A stretch of 64,000 nt of DNA. Origin: Piper betle. Taxonomy: Eukaryota > Streptophyta > Magnoliopsida > Piperales > Piperaceae. Below the pieces are notes generated by a model. The model made no database searches. It was not told the DNA's origin and was given only the letters and a program-made list of their open reading frames with translations. Position numbers and translations under genes: made by a program. Shown piece after piece: positions 47,521 through 59,989 of the stretch (its first letter is position 1; each line of letters opens with the position of its first letter). The DNA is taken from positions 1-64,000 of the forward strand of contig JAURVB010012418.1 of assembly GCA_033002965.1 (NCBI GenBank), written 5' to 3'.

Positions 47521-47980
47521 CAGGGGTGTTAATCGAGCGAGCGAGCGAGCCGAGTTTAACTTGTGTTCCAACTCGGCTCGAATAATTCGAGGTCGAACGA
47601 GTTTCAAACATAAATACCCGAGTTCGACTCGAATATCTTTTATGTGGTCTAACTCGAGTCAAGTTCGAATATACTTAAACTATTTAATTTTTTTGAGCTC
47701 AAACCCATCAATGTAGATTAAACCCACAACTTTAAGGTCATCAACTTGAATACTTACCATCTCAATTATTTAACTTTTTTGTTATTATATTATATATATA
47801 AATAAATATATATATATAATATAATATAAAAGTTATATTATAATATTATTTTATCGAGTCAAGCTACGAGTCAAATTCGAATCGAGTTCGAGTTACAACT
47901 GAGTCGAGTCGAGTCGAATACGACCTTGCTCAAGCTCGGCTCGTAAAGATATTTTTTACTTATTATCCTAAACACCTTTA
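47521..47980. repeat. 'TCGAGC' family MITE-like repeat, copy 2
   Basis: Starts CAGGGGTGTTAATCGAGCG, with both ends rich in gagtcgag/ctcgactc motifs. The right boundary at 'aaacaccttta' is approximate. It is related to 19687-20459 and 50767-51330. No duplication of the target was recognised. Confidence 0.55.
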
Positions 47981-48578
47981 TACCCATATATTTTAGGTTG
48001 GGTTTAGGTAGCATTTGGGTTTTGACGCGGAATCTACCATGACCGTATATGGTATTGTTTAAAGCTTCACTTAAGCTAGATCTTATTCGATCCAAAAGTT
48101 TATTTAAAGTCAAATAAAATAATTTTGGACTTGTATTGGACTAGGTTAAGTTAAAATTCATTTTTTTATAGAAAATATAGAATTTTAAACATACGTTTTA
48201 GATTTATCTCACAAAAAATAAACTAAAATAATAAAGGTGCATTTTAAATTACCCTCGTAAATAAAAAATAAAACTTTAATACAGAGTGATATTTTTTTAT
48301 ATCAAAATTACCACAAAATAAATTAATATAAATCACTCACTAATAAATAAAAATTAAACTTCTACTAACTCGAATCAACTCTAATACTATAAACCCAACT
48401 CTCACACGTAAAACAATTTTTTTAAAAAAAACCCTCTCATTTAACAGCAATGAAAGCTAATTGAGTGCCGCCAAACGAGTCGACTCGGCCCAGGTAATGA
48501 GGCCGACTCACCAACCACTCAGTGCACAAACAAACACTAAAGCCTAAACCCTTCCCCAAACCGTTCATCCCCACCAAC
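47981..48578. other. Upstream region of the HpcH/HpaI aldolase gene
   Basis: AT-rich to about 48430, then mixed leader sequence. No distinct TATA box was assigned. Confidence 0.4.
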
Positions 48579-49587
48579 GATGGCCGCCGCCGCCGCCACC
48601 GCCGCCACTGCCGCCGCCGTCGTAGCTGCTGCCTACAACCACCGCCGCCCGCTCCCAACCGCCGCTCCACCACCTTCGTACCCCCACTCCTCCAACCCCA
48701 TTCCATAATAAAAATCCCACCTTTCTCCCAGCGCCCCATCTCTGCCGCATCCTCCTCGGCGGCCGCCGTGGCCAGGCCGGAGACGCTCAAGTCCAGACTC
48801 ACCGGCGGGAGACCCTCTACGGGATCTTCCTCCTGGCGGCCTCCCCGACGGTGGCCGAGATCGCCGCTCTTGCGGGTTACGACTTCGCGGTGGTGGACAT
48901 GGAGCACGGCCCCGGCGGCATCCCCGACGCCCTCGCCATGGTCCGTGCGCTCGGCGCCGCCCGCACTGCTGCCGTGCTCCGCGTCCCGGAGGCGTCGGCG
49001 TGGTGGGCGAAGAAGGCCCTCGACCTGGGCCCCGATGGCATCATGTTCCCCGCCGTCGAGTCCCTGGACGCCGCCGTCGCCGCCGTCTCCTACTGCCGCT
49101 TCCCCCGGCCGGCGTCCGCGGCTCCGCCCACCCCGTCGTCCGCGCCTCCGGCTACGGCATCGACGACGGCTACCTCGAGCACTACCAGTCGGCGCTGCTC
49201 ACCATGGTGCAGGTGGAGACCGCGGACGGGCTCGCCCAGGTCGAGGCCATCGCCGCCGTCGACGGTGTCGACTGCGTCCAGATGGGGCCGCTCGACCTGA
49301 GCGCCAGTCTCGGGTGCCTCTGGGACCCCGGCAGCCGGAAGGTGAGGGAGGCGCTGCGGGCGGCCGAGAGAGCGGTGCTCGCCGCTGGGGGCGCCTACCT
49401 GGGCGGCTTTGCCATGCCCCACGATCCGCCGGAGAAATTGAGGGAGAGGGGCTACCATTTGGTGTCCGGGGCGGTGGATGTCGCCATGTTCCGGGCGGCC
49501 GCAGTGGCGGATGTGCGCCGGTTCAAGGAGGCGTCGGCGACGGTAGAGGAGAGTAAGGAAGGGGAAGAGAAGTATTGGAGTGAATGA
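48579..49587 (+). CDS. HpcH/HpaI aldolase family protein, plastid or mitochondrial, with frameshifts
   Basis: A metal-dependent class II aldolase of the 2-keto-3-deoxy-acid type (PEP/pyruvate superfamily; homologue of Arabidopsis At4g10750), cleaving 2-oxo acids to pyruvate and an aldehyde. The physiological substrate in plants is unclear. Conserved blocks: ETLKSRL, AGYDFAVVDMEHGPGGIPDA (the metal/substrate strand), KKALDLGPDGIMFPAVES, RASGYGIDDGYL, VDCVQMGPLDLSASLG and GGFAMPHDPP. The Ala-rich start at 48579 suggests a transit peptide. The blocks lie in three frames: one base is missing in a G run near 48806-48811 and one in a C run at 49102-49106, and the transit-peptide part may hold a third shift. 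Intronless and very GC-rich. Probably a good gene with homopolymer errors. Confidence 0.85.
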
Positions 49588-50766
49588 AGAAGATTGGGAG
49601 TGTTGGTCAAGGTCAGTTTTTTTCTCGTATCATTTGTTTGTTCTAAAACCTTAGATTAGTGTAATAATAATAATAACAACTTTGTAGTTGTTCGTGTACT
49701 GTAATTATAACAACTATGTATGCCTTCTGAATTGCTATAGAGTTGTTATAGAATGGGGAATTATAACCTATTCATCAATATGCGAGGTTCTTCAACTAAT
49801 TTTAATGTTACGAGAATGATTTTAAAACTTGCAATGTGCTGTAATACAACGGTGGTTATAGATAGGAATTATATTACAAAAATCTTGGTAATGGCTAAAA
49901 CATAATATTGGTTAGTGTTCTAATAATTGTCTAGTTGTTTAAGTGGTTTTGGAGTTCTGGTAGAACTGTGCACTGCAGTTTGTTGTCTTGTGGTTTCTTT
50001 ACCGCTTCAAAATCATGATGTAATGACTAATTTTGAGCTCAATGAGGATTAAAACCTGTCGTAGTTAGGAGTGAGCAATTGATAGGAAGTGGGCAGGTTT
50101 TACTTGTGAGAACGATTTGAAAATTGATAATATTCCTTAACAGGGCAATGGTATAGATGGAAAATATACTACGAAAAGCTGGGTGACGGCTACCTTTGAA
50201 CTCCTTTGGAAGCAAAACATATTTATAGGGTGGATGGATTAGCCGTAATTTGGCGATAGCAATTGATTGGAAATGACATGCTACATTTGTGTGGATATTC
50301 AGAAAATTGTTGTAGTACCTTAATAAGTAATGGTATAGATGGAAAATATACTTCAACAATGTAGGTGATGGTTGATTTTTTAGCTCATTTAGAAGCAAAA
50401 AGCCCTATTCATCGAGCCGAGAACAATTGATGGGAGATGAACATGTTATTCTTGTTAGAATGATGTCAAAGTTGAGATAATAGCTTGATTCTAGAGGTAC
50501 CTGCTAGGGAGCTGAATTGCATGTTTGGTTCAATGTTTTGAGCTGTCAAATTTTTTCAATTGGGTTTCACTGATTAGGAAGCTTTCTGATTGTAACATTT
50601 TGTATGCGATGGTATTGTCCTTGCACAAAAACTAAGGTTTAAGGTTTGATGGATATATGATACAAAATTTTGCTTATCTTAAATTAACTTGGAAAAGAAG
50701 AAGAAAGGTACCATGCAAAGGAGTGATAAAATTTTAGTGAGTCTTATGTCTGATTTTATGCCAAAT
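49588..50766. other. 3' flank of the aldolase gene, no further gene
   Basis: Moderately AT-rich. Related imperfect segments at about 50070-50200 and 50265-50400 ('aaggtatagatggaaaatatact' neighbourhood, 'ggtgatgg' or 'ggtgacgg') make a worn tandem repeat of roughly 190 bp. No coding similarity. Confidence 0.45.
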
Positions 50767-51330
50767 AGGGCCGCTAAACGAGTGAGTGAGCTGAGTTCAA
50801 CTTGTGTTTGAATTCGACTCGAATAGTTTAAAGTTCGTTCAAACATGGTTCAATATTGAACAAGTTTTGAACATTCATGTTTGAACTCGACTCGAATATT
50901 TTTTATGTTGTTTGAGTTTAACTCGAGCTTAAATATATTTAAACGGTTTAATTTTAATGAGTTCGAACCTACCTTGTTCGTGAGCTAGAAACCGGCTTGA
51001 TTATAAAGTAGAAAATAACTTACTTAAAAAAAATGCAGCCCACAATTTCTAAGTCTTTAGCTTGAATACGTCTCATCTAAGCTATCTTACTATTTTGTTA
51101 ATATATTGTATATAAATAAATATAATTAGTTATAATTAAATTTATTAGTATATATATATATAATATAAATATTATATTATTATATTATTTTATGAGTCGA
51201 GTTTGAGTTAACTTGGCTTGAAAGATTCGAGTTTGAGCTCGAGAATTTAAACGTCAAATTTTGAGTCGAGTTGAACCAAGCCGAATACCAAATACTCAAG
51301 AACTGATTCGTTTAATTAGTAGCGTTACTT
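50767..51330. repeat. 'TCGAGC' family MITE-like repeat, copy 3
   Basis: Starts TAGGGCCGCTAAACGAG and ends near TAGTAGCGTTACTT, giving imperfect inverted termini. Subterminal DNA repeats gagttcgagt/actcgaact motifs. A TA tract lies at about 51153-51165. Confidence 0.55.
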
Positions 51331-51881
51331 CCAAAGTGTGTTCAAAATTAAGGAATCCATGGTTTTTTGTTTCTCCAGCATAATTTACTGCTCCACTTAG
51401 TAATATTTGGTGTGTGTGAGTAGAAATTTTGAAGTAAAATTGCATATCCGGCCAACTATTCAATGTCTGTGTAATTTGATCAACAGTAGTTTTTTATTAT
51501 TTAGAATTTCGTATCCCATTTCTCAATTTTCATGGCTGCGTAATTTGATCAATTAGCTTCCATCAATTCCCCGATTTGTAATTTTTTTCCTGTGATGTAA
51601 TCTGCGCTACAATCGAAACCGCAATTTACTGCTCGCTCTTAGTGATAATATAGATGCATCATATATGTATCAGCGAAATTTACTGTGAAAGTACAGTTGT
51701 CTGGCAAACCATTCTACTTAACCACCCCACCACTCAAAACAAACAAGTTTTCACTGTGGCAAAAGAAAGGAGGTACAGAGGTTTTGATAAATTGAAAGCT
51801 TGAAAAACTATAAGCAGGTTCATCCTCCCTTCCATGCAAAACAAGAAATCAATGAATTGAAGTGTGGAACTCCAGGCCTGG
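51331..51881. other. 3' flank of the RABA3 gene
   Basis: No coding similarity. Polyadenylation of the minus-strand RABA3 transcript is expected here. Confidence 0.4.
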
Positions 51882-53136
51882 TCATGTCAAGCATGAACAA
51901 CCCAGGGAACCCTTCTTCAATTCACTGGTCTCGGACGCAGTGGGAACGAGTTCAATCTTGGTCCCTCTCAACGCGATCACATTCGCATCCTTGCCCCCAT
52001 TGATCACACCAAGAGTAGTACCACTGCCACCATTAGTAATACTCTCCGTGGCCTTCTTGGACACCACCCCATAAATCTCCTCCAGCAGCCGGAAGAAGGC
52101 AGCCTCAACATTCTGGCCACTAAGCGCGGATGTCTCAAAGAAGAAAAGCCTTTCCTTCTTGGCGAATTCGACAGCGTCGTCCGTCATGACAGCCCTCCGG
52201 TCGGTCAGGTCAGTCTTGTTTCCCGCCAGCACGACCACAATGGACGGGTCGGCGCAGCTCCGGAGCTCTTCAAGCCACTGGGCAACGTGGTCGAATGTCG
52301 GTCGCTTGGTGGCGTCGTAGACCAGCATGGCCCCCAGGGCACCTCTGTAGTAGGCGCTGGTCACTGCCCTGTATCTGTTCATGTGCCAAACATGCCACAT
52401 GATAGAATCAAATTGGGGCTCACCATGTATCTATTATGACATTTTTAACGAAGGTATTCAGGAAACTTTCTTTCATCTCCTCTATAATGTTGCCTAGCAA
52501 TAAATGTGTCACGAGATTGAGAGGTTATGATAGTCAACAAGACATATGCCAAGAGTTGGTGGGCAGTTATCGATTAGGTGTACTGTTTTGTAGTAGTTGT
52601 TAGAACTTTGCAGTTCTGAACACAAAGTTGGAGGCACCAATTGATGAATATCAGATTGAAATGTAAGCAGAATTTGCTTCTCGTGCATACCCATCAAAGT
52701 TTTCTCATGTTTTATCGAAGAAAGAAGAGTGTAATGCCAATGCCAAGCACATTTAACTTCGGAGTTCCGATGAGATCCGGTGGATTGCAACCGAATATTG
52801 TGTTATTGTGGCTTGGATATTGAAGAGCTTATAACATGTCTTGAGAAATATGTACCTTTCTTGGCCAGCAGTGTCCCAGATTTGAGCCTTGATGACCTTG
52901 TTGTGGATGATGACGGTTCTGGTCTGGAACTCCACTCCAATGGTGGACTTGGAGTCGAAGCAAAAATCGTCCTTGGCAAACCGCGCCAGCAGCTGCGTCT
53001 TCCCCACCGCAGAGTCGCCGATCAGCACCACCTTGAATAAGTAGTCGACGCGGTGGTCGGACGTGTCGACCAAGTCCACCGCCGGCTGCTGCTTCTCAGC
53101 ATCATGATCAGTACCTCTTTCACCACCAGTGCCCAT
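51882..53136 (-). CDS. RABA3: RABA3-type (Rab11) small GTPase
   Basis: A membrane-traffic switch of the plant Rab11 group (trans-Golgi/recycling endosome to plasma membrane and cell plate). Exons 53136-52856 and 52374-51882 are joined by a 481 bp GT-AG intron that splits the codon after WDTAGQE, giving 257 residues without interruption. G1 GDSAVGKT (40-47), switch [13 protein letters not shown]3 WDTAGQE, G4 NKTD and G5 ETSAL are all present. RABA3 marks: [33 protein letters not shown], a long acidic N-terminus (about 30 residues) and the C-terminal [15 protein letters not shown] stretch. The tail ends CSCLT; the prenylated cysteines are thus two and four residues from the end, slightly unusual for a Rab. 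No frameshift is seen, unlike several neighbours. Confidence 0.93.
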
Positions 53137-53629
53137 GTTTCTCTTCTCTACACTTTGAACTCGATTCTAATGGCTCTCTAGATCAACAAGGTCGATGATG
53201 GTATGTATGTGGAGAGGGAGAAGGGAAGTGGGTCTGTGCTAGAATTTGCTTTAAACGCATGGGTGGAGAGGGGAGAGGGGAGGAGAAGATGTTGGCGCCT
53301 GCCATGATTGTTGCCTTGCTGGTGTTCTTGAAATCTTGGTGGGGAAGGTATGGACTTTTGGCGGGTCTATTTGACGATCTTGACCGTCCGCTTTGAGGGG
53401 TCGCTGTGTTTATCTATTTGGACTATTATACCCCTCGTTACTTTTGTCCGTTTAGAATCCTAATACGGACACGGACACGGACAAAGTATAAATGGGAAAT
53501 TGAGTCAAGAACTCAAGTTTATAAAGTTAAAAATTGTTCGCGAATCTGTCAAATGTATTTAGTTATTTAATTACAAGAAAAAGGGAAAAATGTACATTAT
53601 TCAAAATACTCTCACATTGGGTATAAAAT
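53137..53629. promoter_or_regulatory. 5' flank and promoter region of RABA3
   Basis: A purine-rich leader (53195-53295) precedes the gene on the minus strand. No sharp motif was assigned with confidence. Confidence 0.35.
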
Positions 53630-55713
53630 CTTTGATTCGAGTCGGGGTTTTTATAGTTTGAACTGGTCAGTTCGATTGTTATTTTTAATCGGGTCAATTT
53701 CAAAATACACGTACTGAACTGAGGCCGGTTTTGTATTATGAACCATGAGAGTCATATATACCTAAATATATAATGATAATGTCAATAACACAGCAGCATA
53801 ATGAGTTATTAGAATATATGAGTGTATGTCAGATTTTTCTTTATTTATTTTAATTAAATCGTAGAATTATTTTTAGGCCGAATTACGTATTACGACACGT
53901 TGCGGGTAGTTTGGGTGGGCTATTAGTTATAGAGCATGTTATTGATGTGTATTATATTTTATGGGATTTTTTTCTTATTGTTTGAATTTTTAGAATTATT
54001 ATGAGTTAGTATTATTTTTAACTCGAGTAGGAGTCGAGTCAAGTTTTAATTACAAGACAACCATTCGTTGTTCTCAGTGACTATTCATTTTTCTCCCCAA
54101 CCACTCATTTTTTCTCCCTAACATCTATATATTCCACACTTCTGTCACTGTCTCATTTAGCCACTACCATCTTTTTCATCTAACTTCATTCTTCTTCTTC
54201 TTCTTCCTTCCCTCTTCCCCACAATCCTCATTTGAGCCAGCCATAACCTTGTTGTCGTCGCCGTGTGACTGACGATTAGGTATAGAATTTTATCTGATTT
54301 AATTATTTAAAATTGATATTTATTAGCACAACATGATAGGATTGATTAATTGTTGTGATGAATGCCTGATTATAGTTGAAGTAATGATTTGCATGATTTG
54401 ATTGATAGTAAATGATTATTAGTGATCTGATTAAGTAAAGTAAATCTGAGTAATTTAATTGACTACAACATAACTTAGAAAAATATAATAAAATTGGTAT
54501 GAATAGGTTGAGTTAGAGTTATTTCTATACCGATGATTGTTTGATTGTTAGATAATGATTACATTGTATGTGTGATGTTTATGGTAAGTTGATGCATCAT
54601 CATTTAGTTAGCGAGTGTTAACTTCTAAATTTGATGTGTAGGCACGGAGTAAGAGCTCACCGCTTAGGCACGTGGACACACTTAGAGCTTCTACCAGGTC
54701 CTTTTAGGACTCGCCCCTGATTTATTGCTCTATTCTATCGTAATTTATTTTTACAGATTGTAGGACGAGTTGAATGGTGTTTTATTGGATCCCACTTAAC
54801 TCGGGTCATTTAATCAATCGATCTTCTAGATTAATAACCCTCGAGGAGGAGATCTTTAGAGTATGTTTTCGAAAACAAGATTCACCACAAGTTATTTTTG
54901 AGTCTATTATATAAATCCCTACCAAGACCTATATATATGTAGTTTTCGTGATTTTTCAACAACCGTGCTACACGAGTGGGCATGAAAATAAGAAAAAGGC
55001 CCGAAAGTGAAATGAGAATATGCCGAGGCATCAGGAGCAACAAATAAGTTCAGGTAAAGATGATTTCAGTTCATTAGATGCCCTTCAGAGATTTTATGAA
55101 AATATTTTCTTTCATACGAGAGTTTACTCTCATAGTCAGTTTAATATTAGTTATATTTTTGGACCAGTAACACTCGTTACTAATGTGTTTTATAGTATAT
55201 ATAGGTAATGATAAGGAGTAGGATGAGTCAGTCAGGACGAAGGAGCACTAATATCTCTTGCACACACACATATATTAATGTTAATGTTTTGTTTATGTTG
55301 TCACTATATTAAGAATGATAAGATGTAAGGTATGATAATTAAATTCATATGATGTGAAAAGCAATTAGAATGCACAGATGGGTCGATACCTAAGATTTAG
55401 AGTGATTTATACAACAAATTAGAATTTTAGTGCGGATATCAATATGTGATATAATAATATATTTATTTTATCAACTTTATCGATTTTATGAATTTTTATC
55501 GTTATTATTTTTAGTATGAATTGGATATCATATCATTCATGTAGTTGCATGTTATGGTTATTTTTGTGCATCCATCCCTGCATAACGATAAATTTCTTCT
55601 ATCTCGAGACATCGAGAGTAGATCCGCAGGGTTCAGTTCAGGTTAGCGACCTAACCAGGACTATTGACATTCTAGTTTGGTTCCAAACATAAACTAGATT
55701 TGGGGTGTTACAC
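53630..55713 (-). mobile_element. LTR-like arm 1 (inverted partner of 60977-63385)
   Basis: On the minus strand it begins GTGTAACACCCC (at 55713) and runs to about 53630. Its order matches arm 2 throughout: 'gagtgttact(g/a)gtccaaaaa', 'acttgtggtgaatcttg', 'tgtccacg(t/c)gcctaag', 'aactaaatgatg', 'ccataaaatataatacacatc' and 'gagtcatgtgtg'-like blocks. TGTAACACCC is a common plant LTR start. No protein is encoded. The 'ctattagttatagagcatgt' and 'gagtcaagttttaattac' pieces (53920-54050) also occur in the AATCGG elements. Confidence 0.65.
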
Positions 55714-57130
55714 TCGACTGGGGAGATCTAGCTACTATGAAGCTGTCCTAGGCCTTGGGTAGTGGAAGTAAGCCACCCCTAGCACGTTGGCTACAACATG
55801 CTATTGGCATATTTTTAAAATGATATTTGTATTTTAAATATTAATTTAATTTTCTTAATATAAGATGGTAATCTCTTCTTAATTGAAAAGTTTTCCTTTT
55901 TTTTAGTAATTATACTTGATTTTCTCACCACCTAATAATATCAAAAAATATTGTGCCATTTTTTAATAAAAAAACTCTATTTTTTTATTATCAAATTGCA
56001 TTTTAAAATCTAAAAAATATATTTTGAATAAATTGACTTCTATTGTAAATCAAATCTAAATTTAAATGGGAAAAATTTATACGAACTCTTATCTGTTTAT
56101 TCTCAATAATCTAAGGCTATTTTGAGAACGAACTGGTCAAATTCTTTTAACTAAAGTTATATGTATAAATATTGTTTTAAGCTTTTAAAAATAAGCGTCT
56201 TAGGTTTCAAAAGATTTAGTTTTCTAATTAACAAGTCAACGGGGTTAAATGAGAAGTTAAACTCTCGCCTGATGGCCCATCAAGCGTCCATGAGCAACTC
56301 AAGCATCCCTGGGCAGGTCAAACGGCCATTTCGGATGGACAATCGGACACGGTTCGTCCAATGGTTTCGGTTCTTTGGAGGGGATATTGGTCATTTGGCT
56401 TGGAGGCATAATAAAACAAGGGAGCATTATGATGATGGATTAAGGGCTTAGCTAGCACGAGTCACTTGAACGTTATAATTGATGTCGGTTGCATGGATTA
56501 GGATAGTATTAGTATTATAAACATTGTCTCCAAGCCTCTATCTATTTCTCACTTTCATATTTTATTATAAGAGTTTAGAGTATGGCACAAAATATTGAAT
56601 ATATTTCAGACATAAGCTATTGTATAAAGGCCAGATAGGGCCTCATTGAAATATTTATACTAGGACCCAAGTTGTGCTAAAGTATTGATGAGCTTCACTT
56701 GGAAAAACCTTCTTTTTATTTGAAAATTTAACAAATTGATCAATGTTTGTGCTCCTTAAGTCTTTCTTAATTAAAAAGTAGCTCTAATTGAAGTGTAAGT
56801 TTGAGGAGACTTATTTGCTAGCAAGCTGCACTAACAGAGTTCATGATCAATTACAAGGTCCTTGCATGTATTGACGTACAGATTAGTATATGCATTAAAG
56901 TTCTAAATATCTTATCGACGACTATTATAGCCCGTAAGCCAAATTATATTGGGTTCGATCAAATTTTAAATATATATATAATATTTTATTATACATAAAA
57001 ATATTTTTTGTTTTTGATAAATATGTAAATAAATCTTGGTTAAAATATTGTGGTTTTGATAAGAAAACCGGGTTTTAATAAACTATCATATTATTTGGGT
57101 GCGAGATTACTTGACTGTGATTCAGTCTTT
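55714..57130. other. Spacer DNA, no gene recognised
   Basis: AT-rich, with one patch of moderate GC at 56270-56450 that has an open frame but no recognisable product. Not called as a gene. Confidence 0.4.
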
Positions 57131-58320
57131 GCTTAGACTTAAGAGGGTTTTGTGGGACTAAAGGCGCCTTTGTCGAGCAAAAAAATCGTGCGAGTTAAAT
57201 AAAAAACCGCAAATGAGAAATGAACAGTCAAGATTTTTATGTGGTTCCTTAGGGTTCAAATTGAATCCCTAAGTCAGTCCACGTTAATATTGGAACTTAC
57301 AATCTACTATTTCTTTTTTAGTTTACAATATATACAAAATAGTGAATTTTACTGCCTTTAAATAAATTCGTCTTTGAGATCTTGGACTCCAATGCCCTTG
57401 TTTGTCCCTTTGTTTTCTTAAAATCTTCAAAATAATCTCACCACCGCGTCTGGAGCGTCCAAAAATAGTGGGGGTATTAAGTTTCATCTTAATCTGAAGT
57501 CGAGAAAGCCTTTAAATTATTTTTGGAGTGATAATTAATTGAACCGAACCGTTTCAGGTTGGTTCAAACTTAAAAATGCTGGACCAGACCGGGGTGGCAT
57601 GCACTTCTGGCTATTTTTGGGTTCGCTAGATGTAGGTGGCTCACGCTGCACCAATTTTAATTTGGGATATTTCTGGTTTTAACTTCTTTCTTCTCCTATG
57701 GGCCACCTCTTGGCTTTTTTTAGGGGAGGGTGGTAGCCTATGGCATGGCTTGATCTGGGATTGTGACCAGCATTTCAGGGAAGCTCTTGGATGTTATGGT
57801 GTGGCCGTGGTCGACACTGGTTGGCCAGTCAGTGGTTTCAAACTTCAAGGGCAATAACCTACAAAATAATAAGAAACAATTTTTTATGACAATTTTTTCG
57901 GCAATATTGAGGCTCTCCTACAATAGTGGTCAACTAGATTATGTCGGGGCACTTCAAGCTATGCCCCACTGATCTCGATGGTCGTTAGAGGTGGCTCTCA
58001 TTGAGGGGCTCCTCCCATTCTTTTTTTGTGCTTCTTCTTCTTTCTTCTCTTGCTGTTTTTTTTTTTAAATTTTCTTTAATGCAATGAGCCCCCTTTCTTC
58101 TTCACCATTTGAGTGTTTATAGACATTCAAAGGAATTTCTCAGTTCTACAATTCGAGTCTTCAAATCAAACTTTCTCAACCTCCTATCTTCATCTCTTTT
58201 TATCTCTTCTCTATCTTGTAGAGCTATCAGGACCAAGTTATCGAGGATATGAGAAGGAGATATATATGAATTATTGGACCCAAATACCGGCAAACATGTT
58301 TATGTTTATGCCCGTTTAGT
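57131..58320. mobile_element. Dispersed repeat, copy 2 (partner of 29281-31660)
   Basis: The first 500 bp correspond to 29330-29830 in order and orientation. The later part (57640-58100) shares only composition and scattered blocks such as 'ggggctcctccc' and 'cttcttctttcttctct'. No coding domain. Confidence 0.5.
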
Positions 58321-59640
58321 ATTAAAAATATGGTATAAATGAAAAGAATAAAAATAATTTAAAATATACGGAATTTGAAGAAGGTAGGTGACATGAGTTG
58401 GACCTGTCATAACAGTATATAGTATTTGCTTTAATATTTAAAACTATAGTATGTACTATGTACCAAATGTGTCACCAGTACTAGCCACCAACTTCAAAGC
58501 CGACGGTGAACCTGGGCTATTATGTTGAGTCTGGCCCTCATCACAATTGAGGACTTCAATACTGAATGTACCCAATGATTTTATTCATGTCTTGGCTTGG
58601 AGCCAACTCACCTACCCATAGAGTTCATCACATTTTATGCACTATATATATGCCAATAAAGGTCCCTCTCCTATTAAAAATATAATTAGTAACATGCTAC
58701 AAGGTCTTTCACCCAATATGAGTATAAGACCCAATCACACATAATAAAATCATCCTCCAGTAAATATCATAAATAGCAATTTAAAATTTTCAATAATAAA
58801 TGGTTGCTATTACCAATGGATATTTGGTTACCGAATGAGTTTTACAAGTAATATTAGATTTTACAGCTGATTATTTTACTAAAGCTCTTTTTACCTCATG
58901 AAATCATCTGGAAGCATAGAAATGACTTGTTCAGTAGGCTGGAATAAATACATATGCTTGGCTTTGCTCTCTCAATCTTATTCCATTCCCAAACCTATAA
59001 AAATCAATCTGCATCTTAATTAATCAAACCTTTGATTTTGTTGTTCATTGTGATGGAAATTATTGTAATAATTTGGCCCAAGTATAAATTTATTAGTATG
59101 GATTTAGGGTATTTTGTGTAAAAAATTTTTATATTTTTCTTCAAGTGGTCTCTCATGTACAAAAATATATATTTTTTATTTTGAAAAAGAAAAGTATTTG
59201 GAGAAAATTATATGATCATTTTTTTACAAAGTATGTTAAAAATTTTATGTAACTTTTGTCTCAAGCAAAAGTCAAACCAATGGCAAATTACCTTCCAAAG
59301 CTCCCTCCGTGCACCACGAAGACTCATTACTTTGGTGTTGAGACTGCACCTTCATTCACCAATGATCCGAATGAGAGTCTCATTCCTATGTCTTTGACAG
59401 TGCATGGTGGTAAAACGATAACAAACGTGTCAAGTATAGTTGCTTGTATAGAAGAGCAAAAATCAGAAATTGAGAAGGATGATTTGGTGGCCTTGGTTGG
59501 AAGACAAGATTTTTTCGCCACCACAGTCTTTGAAAAGGTAGTATGCATCACACGGTGAAGTGAAATCATCCAACTTGATCTTTGACAACCAATTTGCTTT
59601 GAACAAGATTCCTCATTTGTTTTGGGCCCTTTGGGCCCCC
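58321..59640. other. Intergenic, no gene recognised
   Basis: Mostly AT-rich. An open stretch at 59256-59558 has no recognised family; it may be retroelement debris. Confidence 0.4.
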
Positions 59641-59860
59641 AACTAAGTTTTGATACCACTATTAGGCCTTTTGGGCTACCAAAAAGGACTTATAACAGGT
59701 CACGGGCCTCTCTTAATCCAAAAGTTAACTCCAACTTTCTATTCACTTGTAGGATCCGGGCGGTCCGGGAGGGACCACCACAAGGAATAAGGTTTTTTCA
59801 TTAGCTTATATACAACTCATCAAGATCATCTATGATCGATGTGTAATAAACCCAACAATT
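59641..59860 (-). mobile_element. Short LTR with primer-binding site, minus strand
   Basis: On the minus strand TGTTGGGTTTATTACAC (from about 59855) runs about 190 bp to GGCCTAAT, followed directly by AGTGGTATCAAAAC (59664-59650), a Met-tRNA primer-binding site. It is related to the segment at 12826-12975, which has the same 'tagatgat..cttg..ttgtatata' order. Confidence 0.55.
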
Positions 59861-59989
59861 TGATGATAGCATCATCACCATATCACGCCGTGAAAAGGTT
59901 AGTACTCAGCTTGAACACGACATTGTAAGTCTCACCTATTTTGCAGGTGTTGTAGTCCATGACGACCTAACAATTTAAGAGTTGCCTCC

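Noticed and set aside
56161..56451. Small gene in the moderate-GC patch
   Set aside because: No family resemblance and no supporting promoter or splice context; more likely repeat debris.
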